IMG/VR virus record: IMGVR_UViG_3300035199_000659
Coordinates: 32,006-96,005 of that record
DNA: 64,000 bases
Origin: a virus
Reading direction: 5' to 3' (one strand)
Shown piece after piece: positions 27,069 through 35,644 of this stretch (position 1 is its first letter; each line of letters opens with the position of its first letter). The notes beneath the pieces are model-generated. The model was not told the origin of the DNA. It ran no database searches and saw only the letters and a program-made list of their open reading frames with translations. The position numbers and the translations under genes are program-made.

Positions 27069-27477
27069 CTAAAAATACCTTGTCTTCAGCTTGGCCGTAA
27101 TAGGGGCCGGTCTTATATTCTAATACGCGGGTGCCTTCTTCGACGATCTCGTAATTATGGCCACCGAATAACGTGATCGACACATCGCCGGCCTCTAAAT
27201 CTTCTATGGCTATGATTTCATCATTCAAGTCATAAAGATATGCCCTCACTTTGCCGCTCATGACTACCCACGATTCTTGGGCTATAGTTTGTTTGGGTAC
27301 ATTCTTAAAAATATGCTTGTGAGCATTAAAAGTTTTACCTTTCTCATAATTCAAAATTGCTAACTGCAAATATTGCTCTTCTGGAATAATATCTTCGCGT
27401 GGGCCCTCATCCTCAGACGGCCTGCAAATAATATGTAGCAGCTTATCGGGCTCGATCCTAGAATAGTGCTTAATCAT
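27061..27477 (-). CDS. Cupin-like protein, WbuC-type
   Basis: 138 residues with the single-domain cupin pattern: FNAHKHIFKN, QESWVVMSGKVRAYLYDL, LEAGDVSITLFGGHNYEI. It resembles sugar-cluster cupins of the WbuC type. No enzyme activity can be named. Overlaps both neighbours by four to eight bases. Confidence 0.55.
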   Translation of the reverse strand: MIKHYSRIEPDKLLHIICRPSEDEGPREDIIPEEQYLQLAILNYEKGKTFNAHKHIFKNVPKQTIAQESWVVMSGKVRAYLYDLNDEIIAIEDLEAGDVSITLFGGHNYEIVEEGTRVLEYKTGPYYGQAEDKVFLDG

Positions 27478-28172
27478 CTTGACGTCTCTATGGCTTTTTC
27501 AATGGACATTCTTTTAAAGCACCTCAAAGTCGTAGTAGGGCTACAGTTAATAACTTCCACCTTGGCGTGGGCGGCACGGTATGCAAACATGTTCCACGTT
27601 GGCAGGTGAAAATCGTTGCCGCGGGGAATATTGTATTTATCGCCGGCCTGTTGGTAATCATCAAACCAATAATTGGGATTAGTGTCTGGTGTCTCCTCAA
27701 TAACAAGGCCCGGGCCGTCTTCTTTACTGCCCTCAACAAATTCTACGTAATTGCAGTCGACTCCCACCAAAATAATCTTCTTATAGCCCATACAAACGGC
27801 GGCCGAACATGCATTGGCTCCAGAATTGCCATTGTCGTGAAAATGGGCATAATCCTCTATCGTGTGGTTCCACTTGTTTGTTGTACCATACTCCTGCATA
27901 TTGATATGTTGCAACTTTGTATTTTGGCTGATATCCATAATATAGAACATTCGCTCGATGGGGCTATTGTCAATTAAGTTAATAAATTTGTCTTTGTGGC
28001 ACTCAGTTACCCGGTAATCAAAACAACCATGATAAGTTGGCCACCAATCCATTCGCTCATAAGCGCGGTATGCAGAATTTAAACCGAAGGTGTCAAAACC
28101 CTCTAACATATCAAAATCTAAATCCTTAAGTGACGGGCCATTGCCCATCAAAACCAATGTTTTATCCTGCAT
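27474..28172 (-). CDS. GNGPSL-motif glycosyltransferase-like protein (GT42/DUF115-type)
   Basis: 232 residues from the ATG at 28172, chosen since the upstream gene ends at 28162 and the longer frame lies inside it. LVLMGNGPSLKDLDF at residues 6-20 and SGANACSAAVCMGYKKIIL with VGVDC resemble the CMP-sialic acid-binding GNGPSL motif and the second fold motif of Campylobacter CST-type GT42 sialyltransferases and of DUF115/MptE-like proteins. With a CMP-sugar synthetase in the island, a second sialyltransferase-like enzyme is plausible. Confidence 0.5.
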   Translation of the reverse strand: MQDKTLVLMGNGPSLKDLDFDMLEGFDTFGLNSAYRAYERMDWWPTYHGCFDYRVTECHKDKFINLIDNSPIERMFYIMDISQNTKLQHINMQEYGTTNKWNHTIEDYAHFHDNGNSGANACSAAVCMGYKKIILVGVDCNYVEFVEGSKEDGPGLVIEETPDTNPNYWFDDYQQAGDKYNIPRGNDFHLPTWNMFAYRAAHAKVEVINCSPTTTLRCFKRMSIEKAIETSR

Positions 28173-29016
28173 AATAACCCCAAAATATATCTGACCGCGT
28201 ACGCAAATAATCAAAGGCTTTTTCTTGACTTTGAAACCACTCTTCGTCTTTGTGTTGAACATATTCATTCAAAATCACATCGCACCCCAAAAGCTTAGCT
28301 TCGATTACAATACGCGGGCACGTATCAGAACCAAGAGGGCGGAAAATCAACCCCTTAGAAGTAGACATCTTTATCAGCAATTCGTGATATGGTAGACCAC
28401 TCACAATCTCATATGCAAGTTCATTATCTTTAGCATATTCCACACAATCTTCGGTGCCCTTAATCCAAGAATTAGAGCCCAAGATCAGATACTTATCATC
28501 TTTCTCGTTATCTTTGATGGAGTCCATAAACTGCATATCGCCGGCAGAGAAGATCGAGCTTAACACTTCCGTATTTTCCTCTTTTAATACAGGTATTTGC
28601 TTAAGAAATATAGCACGCTGTGCGGCACTCATAAACCACACCTTTTTAGCATACCCATAAAAGGCGCTATTAATCTTGCCAGTAATCTGCTGGACACAAT
28701 CGCACTCCGAGCCTGTGGCAACAAAATGTTTTTCCATCGAGCGATATTCGCAAAATTTGTAATCATACTCAACAATCGAATAATCGGCATTTTTACACAT
28801 ATATAATTTAACCTTCTCGTCGAGGCCGGCAAAATTACACACAATGTAATGAGCGTCTGGATTTTGTGTGATCATGTCTGCAGTTAAGGAGCCAGAATGA
28901 ACTTTTGCTATCTGACTATCTTTTTTAGCCGCGTACATAATGGCAGCCGTGGTTAGCTCGGCGCCACCGCGGTAATTTTCGACAAACATGTCAGAAATAA
29001 AAACATATTTTTTCAT
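28162..29016 (-). CDS. Glycosyltransferase, GT-B fold (GT4-like)
   Basis: 284 residues. VFISDMFVENYRGGAELTTAA is a GT-B opening; the C-terminal half has LILGSNSWIKGTEDCVEYAK and RPLGSDTCPRIVIEAKLLGC, the donor-binding E-x7-E-like region. It is shorter than most GT4 enzymes (about 370). The start lies four bases inside the stop of the neighbouring GT gene, showing translational coupling. Confidence 0.6.
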   Translation of the reverse strand: MKKYVFISDMFVENYRGGAELTTAAIMYAAKKDSQIAKVHSGSLTADMITQNPDAHYIVCNFAGLDEKVKLYMCKNADYSIVEYDYKFCEYRSMEKHFVATGSECDCVQQITGKINSAFYGYAKKVWFMSAAQRAIFLKQIPVLKEENTEVLSSIFSAGDMQFMDSIKDNEKDDKYLILGSNSWIKGTEDCVEYAKDNELAYEIVSGLPYHELLIKMSTSKGLIFRPLGSDTCPRIVIEAKLLGCDVILNEYVQHKDEEWFQSQEKAFDYLRTRSDIFWGYYAG

Positions 29017-30272
29017 ATCAGGTCACTCAAAAGATCATCAATTTGAGACTCTAACTCTTTAAGCTCTTCGGCTGGTATAATACAGTTTACAAATTGTGCA
29101 TATAGGCTTTCAGTGGAGAATCTTTCCTTCAATTCAGCTGCATAATCACAACTTTGAGATGCAAAAGAGTCTTCTGTATTGTTGGTGATATCTTCGTAGC
29201 ACATACGCATTTTCTGTTTAGCAGATTGCTCACGTGGATAAGCCCACATCGATTCTTTAATCAAAACATTTTCCCAAACAACATTGTCTGCGATAGGTTG
29301 CAGGTCAAAGGCGACGTTATAAAATCTTTCTTTTGAGTTTTCGTCAACTAAAAAATCAAGTTGCCCTGACCAACCCGTAGCCACTACTGGAAGGCCACTA
29401 TATGCTGCCTCAAAAATGGGCAGGCCGAAGCCCTCACCATGTGGCAGAGCTAACAGGGCTGAAAGTTTAGGGTGTCGGTACAGCGAGTGAATCTCTCGAT
29501 CGGTCATATCGCCATGAAGTATATACACTTTGCACTTGTGTTCTGGCAGCGACGACATAAAGTTCTTCATATCTATTTTCAGCGTCTCTCTATCCAACAA
29601 ACAATTTTTAGCAATATTGGTTTTTACCACTAGCCCAACTTCCTCATCTTGAAACTCTTCAACGAACCACTTAATTGTATTAGGGAGGTTCTTTCGTGGA
29701 CCGAACTGGGCGACGGCCAAAAAGTTAAAGTCAAAATCTAAATTAAGCTCCAACTCTTCAAGGTTATCATATTCTTTAACAGGATAATTGACAGCATAAA
29801 TCGGCGTCTGAAGCCGGTAATCAATTTCTTGGCCTGTGTCGTTATCAACTGCAACGACTGCTGTGTTTTCGTATACATTCTTAGAATGATTTGATACTAC
29901 AATGACCTTGTCGACTTTTTCATTTGCAGCTTGGATCCATACCGGTGCTACCTTCGTGGTTTCAATACCGGCAGTATAGCCGATATTAACCGGGGCGATC
30001 TTTTCCCACTCATTGGGGATTGTAACCTGTACTGACATATCGAACTGGCCTCCGGCCTGCATATGTCCAATAGTCTTTTCAATTGTCTGATCGATAAACA
30101 CCCTCTCCGCGTCAGTGGTGGTTAACCACGAGGTGTTCCCCCATTGAAGGGGCTGAATATATAGTTCGAATAAATCTGGTCGGCTCTGGAGGGATCTTAG
30201 GGCAAATCTAGTTTGCTCCCCATACCCAGATCGGGTGAGGACCGGGCCTTTCAATAATACCTTTTTGCGCAT
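29013..30272 (-). CDS. Glycosyltransferase, GT4-like
   Basis: About 419 residues from the ATG at 30272, which shares one base with the upstream stop (TAATG). Opening VLLKGPVLTRSGYGEQTRF; centre FNFLAVAQFGPRKNLPNTI; C-terminal LPHGEGFGLPIFEAAYSGLP with VVATGWSG, the E-x7-E nucleotide-sugar-binding motif of GT4 enzymes. One of two adjacent GT4 genes, perhaps a duplication or a pair acting in sequence. Confidence 0.7.
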   Translation of the reverse strand: MRKKVLLKGPVLTRSGYGEQTRFALRSLQSRPDLFELYIQPLQWGNTSWLTTTDAERVFIDQTIEKTIGHMQAGGQFDMSVQVTIPNEWEKIAPVNIGYTAGIETTKVAPVWIQAANEKVDKVIVVSNHSKNVYENTAVVAVDNDTGQEIDYRLQTPIYAVNYPVKEYDNLEELELNLDFDFNFLAVAQFGPRKNLPNTIKWFVEEFQDEEVGLVVKTNIAKNCLLDRETLKIDMKNFMSSLPEHKCKVYILHGDMTDREIHSLYRHPKLSALLALPHGEGFGLPIFEAAYSGLPVVATGWSGQLDFLVDENSKERFYNVAFDLQPIADNVVWENVLIKESMWAYPREQSAKQKMRMCYEDITNNTEDSFASQSCDYAAELKERFSTESLYAQFVNCIIPAEELKELESQIDDLLSDLI

Positions 30273-31558
30273 TATGCCACCTCCAACAGGTGCCAAGTTT
30301 TATATCCCTTGCGAGTTTCCCAAGAGCCGTGCTTCTCAATTATTTCATCCATCAATTTAATCCATCCATTTTCATAATTTTCAAAATTGTAATTCTTAAC
30401 TACATGCCCCTTGCCTTGGGCTGCCCACTTCTTGTAAGTTTTGCTCGAGGCTTTAAGGGCAGTAGTAAGTGCCTTATCAAAGCTCTCTTGTGAGATTCTG
30501 TCTTCATAAATATAAGGAACTGATAGAGAGCCGATTATTGTTTTCGACGCCGGTTCGATGGCGAGGCCAAACCAATCCGTACCATTTGTGATTTGCTCCT
30601 TAAGGCCGCCTGTCATATTGACTATGATTGGGGTACCGCACGATAGCGATTCCAAAGTGGATAGGCCGAAACCCTCTGCATCGGAAATGTTGATGGTGTA
30701 ATCAGCAACATTATACATATTTGCCAATTCTTCTGGGGCTACTTTGTTGGTTGATAGCATCACTTGTCCGTCAGCCACTCCTACATGATCAATAAGATGT
30801 GGTAAGTCTTGACCATGTTGATCTCGGGCATCGGTGTGCATTAATAGGCATGCCTTATCGTGACCCACCTTGTCTAGCCACTCTTTAAACCACCAAATAA
30901 TAGTCCCACTCTGCTTACGGCGTGCATTGCGATTATTCCAAAAGAATATCTTCTTATTCATATTCTTATGGCTGTTTGTTGACTCAATACAAATCCTCTT
31001 TCTAAGAGTCTTTAGGAAGTCTTTCTGCTCCCGAGTCTTCTGCTTATAAAATATATTTGAATTAACCGCATGTGGAAGGTAGCACGAACTTACCTCTGGG
31101 GCGACTTGCTTAAGAATCTCATGTGTGACCTTGGATATACAAACCACTTCGTCGGTTGAACGATAGAAATTGGCGTTATAATGGGGTGCTGGGAAGTTGT
31201 CCCATACATGGTAATAAACCATCGGCACATTCGGCCTAATTTCGTTCTCAATCTCCCACAGCCATCCGTAGAAACGGGGATCCGTCATAAACCACAGTAC
31301 ATCAGGCTTCTCTTTTTGCAAGATGGAGCGAATGATCTCATGGTTACCATAGCCGTCAACTGGAAACACTCTCCAGTCTTCGCCCCATGGGTCAACAGTC
31401 TGTGGCTGATAACTGTGGTGCTTCATGGCACCTCCCAAGCATACTACTTGATAGCGCCCAGTTTTTAAAAGTGCCTCAATCATATATTTGGTTTGGGTAC
31501 CGACGCCAGATGGCGACAGCGGATGGTCAGAAAGGACCAAAATCTTCTTTTTCTTCAT
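30272..31558 (-). CDS. Glycosyltransferase, GT4-like
   Basis: 428 residues: KILVLSDHPLSPSGVGTQTK at the start, FWNNRNARRKQSGTIIWWF in the middle, and INISDAEGFGLSTLESLSCG with TPIIVNMTGG at the C-terminal donor site. It is the most promoter-proximal glycan-island gene: just seven bases separate its start from the nuclease gene end, so the island may be read from the promoter at 32359-32387. Predicted retaining glycosyltransferase of the surface glycan; substrate unknown. Confidence 0.7.
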   Translation of the reverse strand: MKKKKILVLSDHPLSPSGVGTQTKYMIEALLKTGRYQVVCLGGAMKHHSYQPQTVDPWGEDWRVFPVDGYGNHEIIRSILQKEKPDVLWFMTDPRFYGWLWEIENEIRPNVPMVYYHVWDNFPAPHYNANFYRSTDEVVCISKVTHEILKQVAPEVSSCYLPHAVNSNIFYKQKTREQKDFLKTLRKRICIESTNSHKNMNKKIFFWNNRNARRKQSGTIIWWFKEWLDKVGHDKACLLMHTDARDQHGQDLPHLIDHVGVADGQVMLSTNKVAPEELANMYNVADYTINISDAEGFGLSTLESLSCGTPIIVNMTGGLKEQITNGTDWFGLAIEPASKTIIGSLSVPYIYEDRISQESFDKALTTALKASSKTYKKWAAQGKGHVVKNYNFENYENGWIKLMDEIIEKHGSWETRKGYKTWHLLEVA

Positions 31559-31565
31559 TTATTCC

Positions 31566-32336
31566 TCATGGGCAGTGTTCTGTCCCGTAAAATTTACAAC
31601 CAAATCCCGACGTGCAGGATAATTTATTCTTAATATAGCGCTTTTTCTTAATATTGTATAGTGCTGTATTTAAGGTTTTTAGAGCGTTCTTAGTTTTCTG
31701 CGGGCCACTCGTCACCCGAAAGAATTCAACGCGATTCTTTTTTGCAGTTCTCTTAAGTAGTGCAAAATGCGTTTCTATGTGTTTTGGATCTACATCCATT
31801 TTCTGCGCAAAAAAGTGTTTATAAAGTGTTAACTGGTATGTTGTCATTTTATCCGAGCGGCGGCGGGCGTCCCAACCCCAAGAGCATGTTTTCCAGTCAA
31901 AAATGTGGATTTTATCATCCGGGGTTTTAACCACGGCATCAATATACCCCTTAAAGACATGTTCATCGTGCCCCTCAATCGGCTCATAAAGCGGCATTTC
32001 GACCGCAAGGACCTCATATTCTTCAAAATATTGGTCTAGGGCGCCTTGGATCTCTGGGATAAGCTGTCCCCCTTGGGTGCGCATGTCTTGTATAAGCTTC
32101 TCATCGATCGCAATGTCGTCATCTAACTCTTCAATACATTTTTCGAATTCTTGAATGAAATATTCTTCGTCTACTTCCTCTTGCAAAAGCTTCTTTTCGC
32201 AGACACTATGGACTGCTGTTCCAAAGGCCGTGTATGCGTTGCCCTTGAATCCGTCGATCTTGTCGACTCTTGTTAATTTGTGATAAAAAGCACAGAAAAC
32301 CCAATCTTTGAGTTCCGAGTATGATATATGTGCCAA
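31566..32336 (-). CDS. PD-(D/E)XK exonuclease, Cas4/AddB-like with Fe-S cysteines
   Basis: About 256 residues from a TTG at 32336, backed by AGGAGA eight bases upstream and a transcription start that lies inside the longer frame. Motifs: AHISYSELKDWVFC at the start, YTAFGTAVHSVCE, FKGYIDAVVK and HIFDWKTCS (the D and D/E-x-K catalytic core). Four cysteines (C15 and three in LSCTSGFGCKFYGTEHC) would hold a 4Fe-4S cluster as in Cas4 and AddB. Probable 5'-3' exonuclease for DNA recombination or repair, common in T4-like marine phages. Confidence 0.8.
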   Translation of the reverse strand: MAHISYSELKDWVFCAFYHKLTRVDKIDGFKGNAYTAFGTAVHSVCEKKLLQEEVDEEYFIQEFEKCIEELDDDIAIDEKLIQDMRTQGGQLIPEIQGALDQYFEEYEVLAVEMPLYEPIEGHDEHVFKGYIDAVVKTPDDKIHIFDWKTCSWGWDARRRSDKMTTYQLTLYKHFFAQKMDVDPKHIETHFALLKRTAKKNRVEFFRVTSGPQKTKNALKTLNTALYNIKKKRYIKNKLSCTSGFGCKFYGTEHCP

Positions 32337-32358
32337 AATTTCTCCTATATTCAGTCTT

Positions 32359-32387
32359 ATTATAACCGCCTGCGGAACTAATGTCAA
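32359..32387 (-). promoter_or_regulatory. Consensus sigma70-type promoter
   Basis: Reading on the minus strand: TTGACA (32387-32382), 17-base spacer, TATAAT (32364-32359), a full consensus match. It lies in the gap before the PD-(D/E)XK nuclease (TTG at 32336) and could drive that gene and the whole glycan island to the left. The predicted start site is about 16 bases upstream of the TTG. Confidence 0.8.
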
Positions 32388-32391
32388 GAGA

Positions 32392-33072
32392 TTATTTATC
32401 GTTCTTGTGCAAAAAGGCTATTTTTTTGTATAATTCCGGCGAAACTACTCGAAAATAGTTATGGTCAGACTCCATGAAAAAATCCGTGAATCCCGTCGCG
32501 AAGTATTCTCTTAGAGATGTCGGTGCATATACATTTATAAACATTCCCTCAATAAGCAGTGCAAGTTTATCATACCCCACCTTATTAAGAAGAAAATCAT
32601 CAAACTCTAAATTGTATTCCAAGTCTGTAAAAAATGCTTCTGGTGCTTTAATATCGTGGGCCCAGAGAACTTGGTGTAGTTGCAGACGCTTTTTTAGAAA
32701 TTCATTCTCTAATTTCTTATCTCCGTAAATGTCAAAACCGTAGGGCTCTTCCAGCGAGTGGGAGATTTCATGAACGACGTCGTCTATCATATCTTCAACA
32801 TTGTCTTGCTCGTTGGTAATATGCAAGCAGCCATCGCTATAAAAGGCATTAAGTTGTCTCTTTTCAAATTCCTCGAACCAGCCAATAATAATCATTTCTA
32901 CTTCTGACAACAAGTGATGGGGTATCAGCTCTTCTACTTTGGCTACTACATCTTCTGCACCCACGGTGTCTGGCAGAGGATCCTTAATATACACGTGTAT
33001 GCCCGTGGACGTGTAAAAGTCTTGCGCCCTATCTATGGCTTTCTTGTGGCTTTCTTTCAAGTAATTCAGCAT
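32392..33072 (-). CDS. Zincin-type metallopeptidase domain protein
   Basis: 226 residues with HEISH at 101-105 (H101, E102, H105), the HExxH zinc motif, preceded by DDVV and followed by SLEEPYG. No clear third ligand can be named, and no signal peptide is visible. The protein is intracellular. In T4-like marine phages such proteins occur near PhoH without assigned function. Start 33072 overlaps the previous gene by 44 bases. Confidence 0.55.
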   Translation of the reverse strand: MLNYLKESHKKAIDRAQDFYTSTGIHVYIKDPLPDTVGAEDVVAKVEELIPHHLLSEVEMIIIGWFEEFEKRQLNAFYSDGCLHITNEQDNVEDMIDDVVHEISHSLEEPYGFDIYGDKKLENEFLKKRLQLHQVLWAHDIKAPEAFFTDLEYNLEFDDFLLNKVGYDKLALLIEGMFINVYAPTSLREYFATGFTDFFMESDHNYFRVVSPELYKKIAFLHKNDK

Positions 33073-33310
33073 CGTTCAATCCTATTTGATATCCACGTAC
33101 AAAGTTCTCTTCTGCGAAAGCAAAAACGAACTCGGGAAAGTCTAATGCCAACACTTCAGCGATCATGTTGACAGTGACCTCTTCATTATCTAGTTTGGTT
33201 CCAACATACTCAACCAGATACTTCTTCAACTCGGAATCTGGTTCTACCGGCATGGCCAGCATTGGGTTTTGATGGATTTCTTCTTCTGTTTTTGTTATTT
33301 CTTCACTCAT
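33029..33310 (-). CDS. Conserved small protein of T4-like marine phages
   Basis: 93 residues with NPMLAMPVEPDSELKKYLVEYVG, then VTVNMIAEVLALDFPEFVFAFAEENFVRGYQ. From memory this LAMP...LVEYVG...FPEF...AEEN...RGY pattern is shared with small proteins of cyanophages and pelagiphages. Function unknown. It runs straight into the zincin gene (44-base overlap). Confidence 0.6.
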   Translation of the reverse strand: MSEEITKTEEEIHQNPMLAMPVEPDSELKKYLVEYVGTKLDNEEVTVNMIAEVLALDFPEFVFAFAEENFVRGYQIGLNDAELLERKPQESHR

Positions 33311-33365
33311 AATAAGCGCTCCTTTATTTAATATAACACAAAATAAGCGATTGTTTATTTCTTTT

Positions 33366-34703
33366 TTATAATACTTTTGAAGCCAACGTTGCCAATTCCG
33401 ATCTTTCGCCCTTTTTAAAGGTTACGTGGCCCGAAATTGTGTGGCTTTTAAAATTTTCTACGGCATGGGCCAGACCGTTTGATGTTTCGTTGACATAGAC
33501 ATTGTCAATTTGTTCTACGTCGCCGGTCAATACAATCTTGGTATTCTCGCCTATTCTTGTAATTATAGTCTTAATCTCGTGCTTTGTCAAGTTCTGAGCT
33601 TCATCAATAACAATAAAGGCATTTGAGATGGACCGACCGCGGATATATGTCAGGGCTTCAATCTCAATTTTGCCCTTGTCCATATACATCTCTAAGGACG
33701 TCCTATCGCCCATGAGGAACTTCAAATTATCTTGGATGGGCATGAGCCATGGTAACATTTTTTCTTCCATTGTGCCGGGCAGGAAGCCTATGTCTCGGCC
33801 CATTGGCTGTACAGGTCTAGACACTATAAGGCGCGAATAGTGATTATTCTCTCCGTGAAGGCCAATCGTCTGCTGAAGACCTGCTGCGATGGCACATAAA
33901 GTTTTACCCGAGCCGGCTCGGCCGACTAAAGAGACTAATTTAATATTAGGATCCATCAGCATGTCAATTGCGAAGGCCTGCTCTTTGTTTCTAGAGTTAA
34001 TTTTCCAATCTGAAATTCGATCATAAATTATTCGCAGCAACGGGGTGTGGTGATTTACGAACCGTGCGATGCACGATTTTTTTGGATTTGAGTTTGATAT
34101 AAGAAGAAGGTATTGATTGGGATACCATTTTTCTTTAGTTTCATCGGCGCCGATATATAATTCTTCGCCCTCGTAAAATCTTTCAACAAACTGGTCATCC
34201 ACTAAGACTTCGGAGAATCCCTGAAATAACTCATCGGATGAGGTAACGGCTTTTTCCGACACATAGTCTTCAGCCATTATCCCAATTGAGTCACAGATAA
34301 CTCGCATGTTAATATCGCGGCTAACAACAATAGTTTTGCGGTTTGGGACCTCCATCTGAACGACTTTGCCAGTGGCAATAATCGCGTGGTCTGGCACCCT
34401 CATATCTAGATCGGGGGGGAATACAACATCCTTCAGAGCTTCATAGGACATCACTTTGAGAATACCTTTACCCTTGCTGATTCTGACGCCACGTTCCAAG
34501 CTTCCTTTTTGTCGAAGCTCATCTAAAGAGCGAATTATCTTGCGAGCATTGATGCCCACAGAATCTTGTCTTTTCTTGTGTTTGTCAATCTCTTCTAATA
34601 CTTTTAAAGGTAAAAATAAATCGTGATTATCAAACTTATATATTGCATCTGCATCTGTCAGGCATACACTTGTATCTAACAGATAGTTCTTTTTAATGGC
34701 CAT
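33366..34703 (-). CDS. phoH: PhoH-like ATPase with N-terminal PIN RNase domain
   Basis: 445 residues, the PhoH2 architecture. N-terminal ~150 residues: YLLDTSVCLTDADAIYKF (PIN active-site Asp), VSRDINMRV. C-terminal: SLVGRAGSGKTLCAIAAG (Walker A, about 258), VSRPVQPMGRDIGFLPG, AFIVIDEAQNL (Walker B) and TGDVEQID. In bacteria such proteins are RNA helicase/RNases. PhoH is a frequent gene in phages, whose benefit is unclear. The product stops 56 bases before the gene at 33310. Confidence 0.88.
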   Translation of the reverse strand: MAIKKNYLLDTSVCLTDADAIYKFDNHDLFLPLKVLEEIDKHKKRQDSVGINARKIIRSLDELRQKGSLERGVRISKGKGILKVMSYEALKDVVFPPDLDMRVPDHAIIATGKVVQMEVPNRKTIVVSRDINMRVICDSIGIMAEDYVSEKAVTSSDELFQGFSEVLVDDQFVERFYEGEELYIGADETKEKWYPNQYLLLISNSNPKKSCIARFVNHHTPLLRIIYDRISDWKINSRNKEQAFAIDMLMDPNIKLVSLVGRAGSGKTLCAIAAGLQQTIGLHGENNHYSRLIVSRPVQPMGRDIGFLPGTMEEKMLPWLMPIQDNLKFLMGDRTSLEMYMDKGKIEIEALTYIRGRSISNAFIVIDEAQNLTKHEIKTIITRIGENTKIVLTGDVEQIDNVYVNETSNGLAHAVENFKSHTISGHVTFKKGERSELATLASKVL

Positions 34704-34727
34704 GGCTCCCCATATAACTGGTCACTT

Positions 34728-35051
34728 CTAATTAGTGCGGCTTTTTGATTTAGTTCTTCTTCGATGGCGCTTAAGAGGCTTATTCCTGCTTATTTTTTTA
34801 ATAATGTCGTTCTCATAGGTAAAGGTATCCATGTTGTCGGGATGCTTAAAGGGGATACCCCATCGTTTTCTAAGTAATTCTGCTTCTTCTGGATATATCA
34901 AAACACACTCCCAGCCGCTATAAGGGGGCCAGTCCATAGTGCGGCCTTTTCGGCCCTTAACTTCTACTCTTTCGATAAGCCTCACATGAACAGGGGGTAT
35001 GGCGTCTCCTGCGCATGACTTGATCAAAACTATATCACCTATTTCATACAT
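34728..35051 (-). CDS. Small SH3-like barrel protein with basic tail
   Basis: 107 residues: YEIGDIVLIKSCAGD at the start (GD-motif), WPPYSGWECVLIY in the core, and a strongly basic C-terminus (KKISRNKPLKRHRRRTKSKSR) suggesting nucleic-acid contact. It belongs to the window's family of small barrels. Located between PhoH and a tRNA. Function unknown. Confidence 0.5.
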   Translation of the reverse strand: MYEIGDIVLIKSCAGDAIPPVHVRLIERVEVKGRKGRTMDWPPYSGWECVLIYPEEAELLRKRWGIPFKHPDNMDTFTYENDIIKKISRNKPLKRHRRRTKSKSRTN

Positions 35052-35058
35052 AATATAA

Positions 35059-35133
35059 TGGAGCGGGTGACTGGATTCGAACCAGCGACAACCACGTTGG
35101 CAACGTGGGACTCTACCACTGAGTTACACCCGC
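35059..35133 (-). tRNA. tRNA-Gly (GCC)
   Basis: Full cloverleaf on the minus strand: acceptor GCGGGTG/CACCCGC, anticodon stem CCACG/CGTGG with loop TTGCCAA giving anticodon GCC, T-arm GGTTCGAATCC, and encoded CCA at 35061-35059 after discriminator T. It serves GGC/GGU glycine codons. Located 7 bases before the barrel gene start. Confidence 0.92.
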
Positions 35134-35160
35134 AAATGTTTTGGAGCTATAGGTGAGACG

Positions 35161-35244
35161 TTAAAGGATAGAAAGAGATATATACAAAGCAAATAATGCG
35201 CCTACTATTATAAACAACACGGCTTCCCAAAGTCTCTCTGTCAT
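35161..35244 (-). CDS. Possible 27-residue single-pass membrane peptide
   Basis: ATG at 35244 to TAA at 35161, between the tRNA-Gly and a tRNA-Asn. The sequence MTERLWEAVLFIIVGALFALY (positions 1-21) then ISLSIL is one hydrophobic helix after a charged start. No clear Shine-Dalgarno is visible. It is a plausible small membrane protein of a kind common in phage tRNA regions, but could be chance. Confidence 0.35.
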   Translation of the reverse strand: MTERLWEAVLFIIVGALFALYISLSIL

Positions 35245-35256
35245 ATCGTATATAGG

Positions 35257-35329
35257 CTGGGGCAACTGGATTCGAACCAATAACTTCCTGAGTAACAGTC
35301 AGGCGTTCTGCCAATTGAACTACACCCCA
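35257..35329 (-). tRNA. tRNA-Asn (GTT), first copy
   Basis: 73-base cloverleaf: acceptor TGGGGTG paired with TGCCCCA (two G-U pairs), anticodon stem CCTGA/TCAGG with loop CTGTTAC giving anticodon GTT, T-arm GGTTCGAATCC. The CCA is not encoded (CCT follows discriminator G), so host CCA-adding enzyme is needed. It differs in sequence from the second Asn tRNA at 35885-35961. Confidence 0.85.
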
Positions 35330-35334
35330 ATAAC

Positions 35335-35435
35335 CGGTTATTCTGCCGCGGGCTAGGAAACCGGGAAACCTCTGCCTACGTGAGGGTCGGGCAGCCCCCT
35401 GCCGTTATTATAGCCCGACGGCACAGCGGGCTAAA
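35335..35435 (-). other. GC-rich structured RNA element of unknown type
   Basis: Between the tRNA-Asn and a small gene. On the minus strand the order is TAGCCCG (35433-35427), CGGGCTA (35417-35411) and a second TAGCCCG (35355-35349), so the middle block can pair with either flank: mutually exclusive stems, as in riboswitch or attenuator designs. A further hairpin GGCAG-GGGG-CTGCC lies between. The GC content is much above the flanks. No known RNA family is recognised, and no tRNA T-arm is present. Confidence 0.45.
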
Positions 35436-35440
35436 AGTGT

Positions 35441-35644
35441 TTATTCTATTTTCGTATTGTTTTTCCAATCAAGCCAAAAGCCAAGCCCAACCATCATGTG
35501 CATAATAATTGAGCTTGATAATTCTATCATATCATGGTAGTCGTTTAGATGTAGATGAACATGGCCAACAATCCAGAATGGAATTGCAAATTGTTGACTG
35601 TACCATACTAACGAGAATCTTAAAAATTCTCTAATTTTAACCAT
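35441..35644 (-). CDS. Small hydrophobic protein, probable membrane
   Basis: 67 residues with two hydrophobic stretches (SQQFAIPFWIVGHVHLHL and SSSIIMHMMVGLGFWLDW), His-rich between. It starts eight bases inside the upstream gene end. No family recognised. Its position in the tRNA region is typical of small accessory genes. Confidence 0.4.
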   Translation of the reverse strand: MVKIREFLRFSLVWYSQQFAIPFWIVGHVHLHLNDYHDMIELSSSIIMHMMVGLGFWLDWKNNTKIE

